From the NCBI GenBank assembly GCA_025450375.1, contig JANWHO010000030.1:1-5813 (forward strand): a stretch of 5,813 nt of DNA. Direction: 5' to 3'. This document shows, in pieces, positions 1 to 5,254 of this stretch. The DNA comes from Chloroflexota bacterium (GTDB lineage: Bacteria; Chloroflexota; UBA5177; JANWHV01). Under the pieces are notes generated by a model. It saw nothing but the letters and a program-made list of their open reading frames with translations, searched no databases and was not told the DNA's origin. Position numbers and translations under genes: made by a program. How positions within the stretch are numbered: position 1 is the stretch's first letter; each line of letters starts with the position of its first letter.

Positions 1-2
1 CG

Positions 3-647
3 AGCCCTGGCCGGTCGTCGCAAGGGGTTGGTGACCAGGCGTACATCGCCCTGCTCAACCCCTCGGGCCGAACGGTGACCGTGACCGCTGATTTCGCCGA
101 CGGCTCGGGAAAGGCGCTGGGGACACGGGTGACGATCAAGATAGGGACGGGTGCCAGGGGGACGATTGGCGTCAACGCCGCGATTGGTAGCCGGCCCGCC
201 GGCCCATTCAGCGTGGCTGTCGGCGCCACTGGTCCGCTCGAAGCGGAGTCTGCACAGTATTTCGGCGGCTCCCCGAACCAGGGCAGCGCTCCGGGCATCA
301 TCGTCCCGGCGGCCTCGATCCCCCTGACCGATGCCCTGTTCACCGATCTTGGGCTTACCCTGGTGGACGGGACGCCGATCACGCGGAAGGTGTATCTCTA
401 CAATCCGGGCGCCACCGCCGACCAGGTCGCGGTTACCTACTATGGCAGCGCTGGCGTCCTGGCCGGATCTCCGACCTACACCATACGAGCCGGGGGCATC
501 ACCACCGTGGACGTGGGACAAGATGAGACGGCCCGCGGCCCCATGGGGGCCGAGTTCCGCTCTTCAAGTGGCTTCGTGGCCCTGGCGGTGGGGATGACGA
601 TCGAGGGGAAATGCGCGATCGAGGAGCCGGCAAGCGCGGCATACTGA
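3..647 (+). CDS. C-terminal part of a repeat-containing, probably extracytoplasmic protein (5' end outside window)
   Basis: The frame is open to the left edge and ends at TGA 645-647, giving 214 visible residues; the true start lies upstream, so the GTG at 75 is internal. The protein is rich in Gly, Ala, Thr and Val, with few charged residues. It contains two imperfect copies of a roughly 76-residue beta-rich unit. Each begins with a strand ending in an N-P pair (YIALLNP and VYLYNPG), continues with alternating Thr/Val strands and a small turn, and ends in a strand such as FSVAVG or FVALAVG. This resembles the DUF5719-like beta-sandwich repeats of surface or secreted proteins in Chloroflexota and Actinomycetota, but the match is from memory. 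No membrane anchor or sorting signal is seen at the C terminus. It is probably co-transcribed with the DUF1349 gene 44 bases downstream. Function is unknown; a structural or adhesive role is inference. Confidence 0.7.
   Translation, partial: SPGRSSQGVGDQAYIALLNPSGRTVTVTADFADGSGKALGTRVTIKIGTGARGTIGVNAAIGSRPAGPFSVAVGATGPLEAESAQYFGGSPNQGSAPGIIVPAASIPLTDALFTDLGLTLVDGTPITRKVYLYNPGATADQVAVTYYGSAGVLAGSPTYTIRAGGITTVDVGQDETARGPMGAEFRSSSGFVALAVGMTIEGKCAIEEPASAAY
42..614 (+). repeat. Two protein-level tandem repeats inside the surface-protein gene
   Basis: Unit A covers about 42-269 and unit B about 387-614, offset by 345 bases (115 codons) and separated by a linker rich in Pro, Gly and Ala. The alignable landmarks are the N-P strand end (ALLNP / YLYNP), the Thr/Val strands (VTVTADF / VAVTYYG), the glycine-rich turn before a valine strand (GTIGV / GITTVDV) and the closing strand (FSVAVG / FVALAVG). 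DNA identity is low, so this is an old domain duplication rather than a recent DNA repeat. Confidence 0.5.
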
Positions 648-691
648 ACTGATGCCGCGCGTTCAGGTAAGACAACGAGAAGGGAAAGTCC

Positions 692-1294
692 ATGGATCAG
701 TTCGTCAGTCTGCCGCCGCTCCCCGCGCCCCTTGTCTGGCATACGCCCCCAACCCAGTGGCAGGCGACCGACTCGTCATTGACCATGGCCGCGGGCGCCC
801 GCACGGATCTTTTTATCGACCCGCAAGGAGCCGCGCCGATGCGCAACGCGCCCCGGCTGTTGGGCGCCGTCAGCGGGGATTTCCAGCTCAGCGCGCGCGT
901 CGTGGTGGACTTTGCCGCGACCTTTGACGCCGGGGTGCTCCTGATCTGGCGCGACGAGGATCACTGGGCCAAGCTCTGCTTCGAGTATTCGCCGCGGGGG
1001 CGCCCAATGATCGTGTCGGTGGTAACGCGAGGAACGTCCGATGACGCCAACGCGTTCGAGGTACCGACCAACCAGATCTGGCTGCGAGTGAGCCGGATGG
1101 GGTCGGCGTTCGCCTTCCACGCCTCCAGCGATGGGCAGGTCTGGGAGCTTACCCGTCACTTCCGCCTTGAGGACGGCGAGAAGGCCAGCCTCGGATTTCT
1201 GGCGCAGTCACCGACCGGGGCCGGCTGCACGGTGACTTTTGACGCAATCCGCTTTTTGCCCGAGGGTGTGCGAGACCTCCGCGGCGGCCAATGA
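692..1294 (+). CDS. DUF1349 family protein (concanavalin A-like fold)
   Basis: A complete 200-residue protein, close to the usual size of stand-alone DUF1349 proteins. The ATG at 692 has a strong Shine-Dalgarno GAGAAGGG at 677-684, seven bases upstream. Family-like features are the N-terminal LVWHTPP segment, a DLFIDPQG stretch near residues 39-46, paired strands GDFQLSARV (62-70) and AGVLLIWRDEDHWAKLCFE (80-98), then SSDGQVWEL (145-153) and the closing GCTVTFDAIRF (178-188). This order matches the DUF1349 / 'regulation of enolase protein 1' group, a jelly-roll lectin-like fold with no established enzymatic activity; carbohydrate binding is often suggested but not shown. No signal peptide or membrane segment is present, so it is probably cytoplasmic. 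The 44-base gap from the preceding gene holds no evident promoter, so one transcript is likely. The family assignment is fairly secure; the function is not known. Confidence 0.8.
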   Translation: MDQFVSLPPLPAPLVWHTPPTQWQATDSSLTMAAGARTDLFIDPQGAAPMRNAPRLLGAVSGDFQLSARVVVDFAATFDAGVLLIWRDEDHWAKLCFEYSPRGRPMIVSVVTRGTSDDANAFEVPTNQIWLRVSRMGSAFAFHASSDGQVWELTRHFRLEDGEKASLGFLAQSPTGAGCTVTFDAIRFLPEGVRDLRGGQ

Positions 1295-1369
1295 CCGGGG
1301 CGGGTCCGCAATGCTGGTCGTGCGGCGGCTAAGATGGCGTAGGCGCGGGCAGTGGAGATGACCAGTGTA

Positions 1370-1672
1370 TTAGCTACGCTGCTGCCCCGGGCCCAGCACC
1401 CGCACGATCTCGATGTCCGCCTCGCCTCCGTGTGAGCGGCCGTCGGCAATTACGCGATAGATCAAGACATAGCCCCAACGTGAGAGTGGTCGTTCCCGTT
1501 CGCCTTCTACATCCATGTTGGCTTGCCCTACGAAAGGTAGGGTGACCAATCCCTCGGCGGCGCGGAATAACGCACCAACCACTCGTTGGGCCTGCTTGGT
1601 GCTATCGCGCGTATTGTACTCTTGTATAGGTTCAAGGTCGGAGATTGAAGAGTCAGACCATCGGAGGGCCAT
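1370..1672 (-). CDS. ParE/RelE-family toxin of a type II toxin-antitoxin system
   Basis: A complete 100-residue protein, the usual size for ParE/RelE toxins. The pattern is that of the family: an N-terminal strand RWSDSSISDLEPIQEY (residues 4-19), a helical hairpin with AQRVVGALFRAAEGLVTLP (28-46), a linker carrying a basic stretch (ERERPLSRW), a core strand YVLIYRVI (68-75) and a last strand IEIVRVLGPGQQ (87-98). ParE members poison DNA gyrase and RelE members cleave mRNA on the ribosome. The closing I-x-I-x-R-V-L is typical of ParE-like members, but sequence alone does not settle the target. The ATG at 1672 overlaps the antitoxin stop by one base (TGATG). No separate Shine-Dalgarno is visible, so translation is probably coupled to the antitoxin. 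The gene ends in TAA and converges with the DUF1349 gene, leaving a 75-base gap without a clear terminator. Confidence 0.85.
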   Translation of the reverse strand: MALRWSDSSISDLEPIQEYNTRDSTKQAQRVVGALFRAAEGLVTLPFVGQANMDVEGERERPLSRWGYVLIYRVIADGRSHGGEADIEIVRVLGPGQQRS

Positions 1673-1947
1673 CAGTCGCGCGGATGCTCGGCGAACGGCA
1701 CATAGTTCGCCGCAAGCATTCCACGCTCCTTGAAGCGCGCGACCAAGGTCTCATGGTTCTCGAAACGTCCTTCATCCAGGTCACGCTCTCCTTCCTGGAT
1801 CAGGGCAATACGACGGCGTTTGGCGGCAAGATACTCGTCCAGGGCCTCGACCATTAGCTTACTACGGGTTCGGCCACTGAGCTGAGCCAATTCATCGAAG
1901 CCGATCCTTGTTTCGTCGGGTATGCGTAGACTGGTCGCGGTAGGCAT
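1672..1947 (-). CDS. Ribbon-helix-helix (CopG/MetJ/Arc-type) antitoxin
   Basis: A 91-residue antitoxin lying directly upstream of the toxin. Residues 4-12 (ATSLRIPDE) form the DNA-binding beta-ribbon. Residues 15-43 hold the two helices, with the SGRTRSKLMVEALDEYL segment typical of RHH antitoxins. The charged C-terminal half, with QEGERDLDEGRFENHETLV, is the likely toxin-binding arm. RHH antitoxins neutralise the partner toxin and repress their own operon as dimers. The frame stays open up to about 2262, but the longer form overlaps the rhodanese reading frame, contains no recognisable domain and lies upstream of the promoter, so it is rejected. Two adjacent ATGs exist at 1950 and 1947. The Shine-Dalgarno GGAG at 1955-1958 is 4 bases from the first and 7 from the second, so 1947 is preferred; using 1950 adds one Met. 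Base composition is lower in GC than the neighbours. Confidence 0.82.
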   Translation of the reverse strand: MPTATSLRIPDETRIGFDELAQLSGRTRSKLMVEALDEYLAAKRRRIALIQEGERDLDEGRFENHETLVARFKERGMLAANYVPFAEHPRD

Positions 1948-1987
1948 CATCCTTCTCCGATTCGTAGCACAGACGTCGTACAGACCG

Positions 1988-2016
1988 ATTGTAGCGCATG
2001 TGTAGTACATCCGCAA
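1988..2016 (-). promoter_or_regulatory. Promoter of the toxin-antitoxin operon
   Basis: Read on the minus strand, TTGCGG (2011-2016) is followed by a 17-base spacer and TACAAT (1988-1993), a good sigma70-type match. It lies about 40 bases upstream of the antitoxin ATG, leaving a short leader with the Shine-Dalgarno. Its position and orientation fit the toxin-antitoxin operon exactly. Confidence 0.6.
1990..2009 (-). promoter_or_regulatory. Candidate antitoxin operator within the promoter
   Basis: The promoter spacer carries the perfect 9-base palindrome TGTACTACA (2001-2009). The half-site CTACA occurs twice on the minus strand (2001-2005 and 1990-1994), 11 bases apart or one helical turn, and the second copy overlaps the -10 box. 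RHH antitoxins bind such short, helically phased half-sites, so autorepression by blocking polymerase is a reasonable inference. The half-sites are short and could arise by chance. Confidence 0.4.
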
Positions 2017-2101
2017 ATCGTGTGCTGACATGCTCGGTACGCTCCACGGGACTCTATATGGATTAGGCATGGCGCGTCCTAGAAAGTTGCAGCTTGAGGA
2101 T

Positions 2102-2118
2102 CTTGGCGGGCTGCCAAG
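2102..2118 (-). terminator. Hairpin downstream of the antiporter gene, weak terminator candidate
   Basis: CTTGGC-AGCCC-GCCAAG on the minus strand is a perfect 6-bp stem with a 5-base loop, 23 bases past the TAG that ends the full antiporter-rhodanese frame. No T-run follows, so intrinsic termination would be weak. It sits between the antiporter gene and the toxin-antitoxin promoter, where a transcription boundary is expected. Confidence 0.3.
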
Positions 2119-2140
2119 CGAGAGACGGCGAGAAAGTACG

Positions 2141-2287
2141 CTACCCGGCTCGCGCCGCCCCGGCGGACTTGGGCTCGACCGGATGCGCCGCCCGCCAGGC
2201 ATTGTAGCCGCCCGCGAGCACGGCGGCATCGATACCGCTCGCTTGCAGTTGCCGCGCCACACGGGCGCTGGTAGCCTCGCGTGGTCA
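2141..2287 (-). pseudogene. Second half of the rhodanese domain, in frame after the UGA; broken or recoded
   Basis: Reading through the UGA (2285-2287) in the same frame gives 47 more codons to a TAG at 2141-2143. They encode PREATSARVARQL, then QASGIDAAVLAGGYNAW, then RAAHPVEP and a short Ala/Gly-rich end. This is the expected distal half of a rhodanese domain: the active-site loop, the helix after it, and the closing L-x-GG-x-x-A-W strand and turn. The complete product would be 531 residues. No frameshift or second stop occurs, so the coding signal is fully kept beyond the UGA. Either the stop is very recent (one substitution from TGT or TGC, which fits the Cys expected here), or it is a sequencing error, or UGA is read as selenocysteine. 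The tail has no good start of its own. Confidence 0.75.
2252..2284 (-). promoter_or_regulatory. Candidate bacterial SECIS-like hairpin just after the in-frame UGA
   Basis: On the minus-strand RNA, CC(A)GCGCC (2264-2271) pairs with GGCGCGG (2252-2258): a 7-bp stem with one bulged A and a 5-base loop CGUGU (2259-2263). There are 21 bases between the UGA and the loop, and the second loop base is G. As I recall the bacterial SECIS consensus (short apical loop, G among its first two bases, 16-37 bases from the UGA), this fits. A competing fold pairs CCACGCG (2278-2284) with CGUGUGG (2257-2263). Such GC-rich sequence forms hairpins easily by chance, so confidence is low. Confidence 0.25.
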
Positions 2288-3736
2288 AGTACAGTACGCT
2301 ACCACGGCCCGCGCGCGATCCGCCTTGCTGATCCATGCCTGGATCTGGTCCGACAGCACGCGGACGCTGCCAGGAATCTGACCTTCGTCAGCGTCGTACT
2401 GGGCGCGACTCCGCACATCCAGGACCAGCGGTGGCCGCGGGCCGGCAAGACGTGCCGCCAACTGATCGGGACTGATCCGCGGCACATCGGCCGCCTCCCC
2501 GCGGAACAATCCACCCGCGCTCCCCTCGCGCTCCTCGGGGAGGGTACGATTCGCCCTGGCTACTCCGCGCCCGTACCATTGCGAGAGCGGAGTCGCCGTG
2601 ATCCCATGGGCGATCACGGAGACCAGCACCACCAGGCCAGTGATCGCCAGGAGGCGGTCCCCTTCGGGCAATCCGGCCTGCACCACGAGCAGGATGAGCA
2701 ACAACGAACTCAAGCCGCGCGGGCCAAACCAGCCGATGAAGGCGCGCGCCGTGTTGCTCAGGGTTGCCCGGAAGAAGACCAGCCCGATCGTAAGGGGCCG
2801 GATGAGCCCCAGGGTGATAACCGCCAGCCCCAGGGCCGAGAGCGTATCTACCGTTCCCAACAACTTGGAGAGCGCCGCGCCGAAGAGCATAAAGGTCAGC
2901 AGCATCGCCATCTCGGCGGTGACCGTGCCATAGTCGAGAAAGCAATCGCAGAGCGTCACGTCGAAGACGTTCACGGCGATGCCGGCGAAGAACGCGGCCA
3001 GAAAGCCGTCGCCGCCAACCAGTTGCGCCACCGAATAGGCGGCGAGCACCAGCCCGACCCCATACATGGCCTGGTACTCGCGCCGGATGCCGAGGCGCGC
3101 GTCGGCGCGGCCCATCAACCAGGCGCCGATGCCGCCGACCGCCATCCCCACCACGGGGCTCAGGACCAGCAAGCCGGCGAGAAAGCCGAGCCATCCGGCA
3201 ACCCCGTGCATCGATGCCTGGCGGACCGCGATCAGAATGAGCACGACCGGCAGGACGACAATGTCGTTCATCGCGGCCTCAATGGTGAGCGCGCGGCGCA
3301 CGGGCCGCGGAATGGCCTCATTGCGCACGACATCACGGACTACGATTGGATCGGTCGAGGCGAGGGCGGCCCCCAGGAGCAGCGCCTCCACCCACGAGAG
3401 GGACAGAAGCAGGTGGGCCACCAGGGCCACCCCCAGGAGGGTCAGCACGGTCACCGGACCCAGCGCGAGGAACGGCACGCGCCACTCACGGCGCAGCTCA
3501 TCGACATCCAGGGTGACGGCGTCAAGGAATAGGACCAGGGAGAGGCTGACGGTCGCCAGGGCGTCGAGCGCGGGCGCGCGCGGGCCGATGGCCACGATCC
3601 CCAGCGAACCGCCGCCAAGCGCGAGCCCAAGCAGCAGGAAGAGCATGGGAAAGGAGAGCGGAGCGCGGTCGACAAAACCCGAGCTAAGGGCCGCGCCGAG
3701 CAATACGACCGCGACAAGCGTGATCCACAAGAGCAC
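2285..3736 (-). CDS. CPA1-type cation/proton antiporter with C-terminal rhodanese domain, interrupted by in-frame UGA
   Basis: The frame up to the UGA encodes 483 residues. Residues 1 to about 390 form the membrane part, with roughly a dozen hydrophobic segments. Landmarks of the CPA1 Na+/H+ antiporter family are ASTDP (126-130), the Asn-Asp pair in EAAMND (153-158) that is the expected ion-binding site, and the late FGPRGLSS motif (337-344). It should exchange Na+ or K+ for protons at the cytoplasmic membrane. Residues 421-483 are the first half of a cytoplasmic rhodanese domain: ISPDQLAARL, then LVLDVRSRAQYDADEGQIPG, then VVAYCT, where C482 is in the catalytic position. The UGA comes right after T483, and the second half of the domain continues beyond it. 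The start is GTG 3736 with GGAG at 3745-3748, eight bases upstream; an in-frame TGA lies just above. If the UGA is a true stop the rhodanese half is dead, while the antiporter part is intact. Confidence 0.85.
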   Translation of the reverse strand: MLLWITLVAVVLLGAALSSGFVDRAPLSFPMLFLLLGLALGGGSLGIVAIGPRAPALDALATVSLSLVLFLDAVTLDVDELRREWRVPFLALGPVTVLTLLGVALVAHLLLSLSWVEALLLGAALASTDPIVVRDVVRNEAIPRPVRRALTIEAAMNDIVVLPVVLILIAVRQASMHGVAGWLGFLAGLLVLSPVVGMAVGGIGAWLMGRADARLGIRREYQAMYGVGLVLAAYSVAQLVGGDGFLAAFFAGIAVNVFDVTLCDCFLDYGTVTAEMAMLLTFMLFGAALSKLLGTVDTLSALGLAVITLGLIRPLTIGLVFFRATLSNTARAFIGWFGPRGLSSLLLILLVVQAGLPEGDRLLAITGLVVLVSVIAHGITATPLSQWYGRGVARANRTLPEEREGSAGGLFRGEAADVPRISPDQLAARLAGPRPPLVLDVRSRAQYDADEGQIPGSVRVLSDQIQAWISKADRARAVVAYCT

Positions 3737-3755
3737 GATGATTTCTCCGATGTCA

Positions 3756-3781
3756 GGTCAGTGACCATGGGGCGGATCCGC
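3756..3781. promoter_or_regulatory. Two palindromes upstream of the antiporter gene, possible operators
   Basis: GGTCA-g-TGACC (3756-3766) is a perfect 11-base palindrome 20-30 bases upstream of the antiporter GTG, preceded by a related half-site TGTCA (3751-3755). GCGGATCCGC (3772-3781) is a perfect 10-base palindrome six bases further out. They sit where a repressor of the antiporter gene could bind. No convincing -35/-10 pair for the minus strand was found in this interval. Confidence 0.25.
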
Positions 3782-3832
3782 GAAGGGAAGAAAGGGTCGG
3801 TAAGACACAGCGTAACCGACAACCGCCCCTCG

Positions 3833-3841
3833 TGCTAGAAT
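3833..3841 (+). promoter_or_regulatory. Possible extended -10 promoter for the FAD oxidoreductase
   Basis: TGCTAGAAT (3833-3841) is an extended -10 element: TG, one base, then TAGAAT. The -35 region at the usual distance (around 3812-3818) is poor, which is acceptable for extended -10 promoters. It would give a 5' leader of about 130 bases containing the hairpin at 3869-3895 and the repeat at 3895-3931. Confidence 0.35.
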
Positions 3842-3868
3842 CCACGAAGCACCATCGCGCTGCTGACG

Positions 3869-3895
3869 TTTCTCAACCTATCCCAGGTGGAGAAA
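3869..3895 (+). other. Imperfect 9-bp-stem hairpin in the leader of the FAD oxidoreductase gene
   Basis: TTTCTC-a-ACC pairs with GGT-g-GAGAAA around a 7-base loop (3879-3885), giving nine base pairs and one A-G mismatch. It lies between the candidate promoter and the ribosome binding site. No T-run follows, so it does not look like an intrinsic terminator; it could be an operator or an RNA structure. Confidence 0.4.
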
Positions 3896-3931
3896 TCTGT
3901 GTCAGCCGTTCGCATCCGTGCCATCTGTGTT
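3895..3931 (+). repeat. Degenerate 9-base tandem repeat with ATCYGTG core
   Basis: ATCTGTG (3895-3901), a poor copy AGCCGTT (3904-3910), ATCCGTG (3914-3920) and ATCTGTG (3923-3929) follow each other at 9-10 base steps. Three copies match ATCYGTG exactly. I recall similar runs of ATCTGTG/ATCCGTG words in intergenic DNA of other bacteria, but cannot name a family with certainty. Confidence 0.4.
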
Positions 3932-3976
3932 TTCAGGAAACGAAATGGCAGGAACGATTAAGAGGAAGGTGAAGCC

Positions 3977-5125
3977 GTGCGCAGCGCCGACGTGCTGGTC
4001 GTGGGAGCCGGGGTAGTAGGAGCGTTTCACGCCTATCACGCGGCCCAACAAGGGTACTCCGTGCTGCTGGCGGAGCGGAATCCCTGGCCGAACGACGCCT
4101 CCATGCGGAACTTTGGGATTATCGCCCGCTCGATCGTGGAGCCGGGAAGCGTGTGGGACGACTATGCCCGTGACACCCGCGACATCTACAGGGCTATCCA
4201 GCGCGAGCATGATATCACGGTACGGGAAACCGGCAGTCTGTATCTCGCCTCGACCACTCTGGAACGGGCGGTGCTGGCCGAATATGCCACCCAGGCGGAC
4301 AAGGCGGAATGCATGTTCATCGAGGGATCGGAGGCGGTCGCCCGCTATCCCTTCCTGGAGCCGGAGTATTGTCGGGGGGCGCTGCTCTTCCCCCATGACT
4401 TGGGGCTGGACCCACGGCTGATGCTCCAGCAACTGATTCCTTTCCTCGAACGTACGGGCCGCGTAACCTACCTGCCGCGGACCACAATCACCCACCTGGA
4501 GGTGAGCGGTGGGCACTGCCGCGCCCATGACGCGGCGGGGAATCCCTTTGAAGCCGCCCATGTCTTCGTATGCGGCGGGGCCGAGCGCCGCATCCTCTTC
4601 CCCGAACTGTTCACCGATGATGCCATGCGGGTCTGCAAGCTACAGATGCTCCGCACCGTGCCGCAAGTCGATTTCCGCCTCCCGCACCCCGTCCTCTCCG
4701 GCCTTTCGCTCCGCCGCTATCCGGCGTTCAAGTCCTGTCCCTCGCACGCGGCGATGTGCGCCGAGCCGGTGGAGGAGGAACTGACCGCCTTCGACATTCA
4801 CCTGCTGATCAAACAGGAAACGGATGGCACGGTGGTGATCGGCGACTCGCACGAGTACCGGTCGCCCAGCCAGGCGGCGGACCTGGAGGAGCGGACCAAT
4901 CCCGCCATTACCGAGGCCATTCTCCGCTACGCGCGGCGGATGCTCCGCTTACCCTCCTGGCGCGTCGAGGCGGGGTGGAACGGCTACTATCTGGTCCCCA
5001 AGGAGCAGGACAGCCCGCCCCAGACGATAGGTGGGCGCATCCACCTGGCGGCCCCGATCGGCGGTCGGGGAATGACCGTCGGCCCCGGCTACGCCCGCCG
5101 GTCAATCGAGCGCGCGCTGGCCTGA
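3977..5125 (+). CDS. FAD-dependent oxidoreductase, DAO superfamily, resembling the TIGR03364 phosphonate-associated group
   Basis: A complete 382-residue flavoenzyme. The N-terminal Rossmann fold reads DVLVVGAGVVGAFHAY with G10-x-G12-x-x-G15, and E33 at the end of the second strand should bind the FAD ribose. It continues ERNPWPNDASMRNFG (33-47); this S-x-R-N-F-G segment next to the flavin is what suggests TIGR03364 rather than generic glycine or sarcosine oxidases. Residues 150-300 form the substrate-binding half. APIGGRGMTVGPG (359-371) is the C-terminal FAD contact of the DAO fold. TIGR03364 members usually sit in phosphonate gene clusters, and some are reported to oxidise N-alkyl aminoethylphosphonates; no such neighbours are visible, so the substrate remains open and another amine or amino acid is possible. 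It is likely a soluble cytoplasmic enzyme. The start is GTG 3977 with GAGGAAGG at 3962-3969, seven bases upstream. Confidence 0.8.
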   Translation: MRSADVLVVGAGVVGAFHAYHAAQQGYSVLLAERNPWPNDASMRNFGIIARSIVEPGSVWDDYARDTRDIYRAIQREHDITVRETGSLYLASTTLERAVLAEYATQADKAECMFIEGSEAVARYPFLEPEYCRGALLFPHDLGLDPRLMLQQLIPFLERTGRVTYLPRTTITHLEVSGGHCRAHDAAGNPFEAAHVFVCGGAERRILFPELFTDDAMRVCKLQMLRTVPQVDFRLPHPVLSGLSLRRYPAFKSCPSHAAMCAEPVEEELTAFDIHLLIKQETDGTVVIGDSHEYRSPSQAADLEERTNPAITEAILRYARRMLRLPSWRVEAGWNGYYLVPKEQDSPPQTIGGRIHLAAPIGGRGMTVGPGYARRSIERALA

Positions 5126-5126
5126 G

Positions 5127-5148
5127 CCTCGGGCCTCCCGATTCGAGG
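5127..5148 (+). terminator. Weak hairpin after the FAD oxidoreductase gene
   Basis: CCTCG (5127-5131) pairs with CGAGG (5144-5148), with an alternative inner CGGG/CCCG pairing (5130-5140). It begins two bases after the stop codon but lacks a T-run, so its use as a terminator is doubtful. Confidence 0.2.
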
Positions 5149-5156
5149 AGTTATCC

Positions 5157-5185
5157 TTCACACGCGGAGCGCGAGCACATAGAAT
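5157..5185 (+). promoter_or_regulatory. Sigma70-type promoter for the acetyltransferase gene
   Basis: TTCACA (5157-5162), a 17-base spacer and TAGAAT (5180-5185) match the consensus at five of six positions in each box with ideal spacing. It lies about 70 bases upstream of the acetyltransferase ATG in the 129-base gap after the oxidoreductase, so the acetyltransferase is probably transcribed on its own. Confidence 0.6.
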
Positions 5186-5254
5186 GGAAAGCGGGTCGAG
5201 TCGGTGTCGGTGATTCCACCCGAACCTACCAGCCTGCCCAACCAAGGAGATGGC

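Noticed and set aside
75..647. GTG at 75 as the true start of the first gene
   Set aside because: The frame is open to the left edge, the first repeat begins before it (ALLNP), and there is no ribosome binding site in front of it.
1314..1365. Inverted repeat CTGGTC / GACCAG between the convergent DUF1349 and toxin genes
   Set aside because: The arms are only six bases and 40 bases apart, with no T-run on either strand, so it is not convincing as a terminator.
1948..2262. N-terminal extension of the antitoxin to 196 residues
   Set aside because: The added part overlaps the rhodanese tail in another frame, lies upstream of the operon promoter and is low in recognisable structure; the ATG at 1947 has a proper Shine-Dalgarno.
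2285..2287. UGA read as an ordinary sense codon throughout the genome
   Set aside because: The surface protein, the DUF1349 gene, the antitoxin and the FAD oxidoreductase all end in TGA at the expected place.
2030..3532. 500-codon open frame on the + strand
   Set aside because: It lies antisense to the antiporter gene. Its product is rich in Arg, Gln, Gly and His, shows no recognisable domain, and looks like a mirror of GC-rich codon bias. The opposite strand has clear membrane segments and family motifs.
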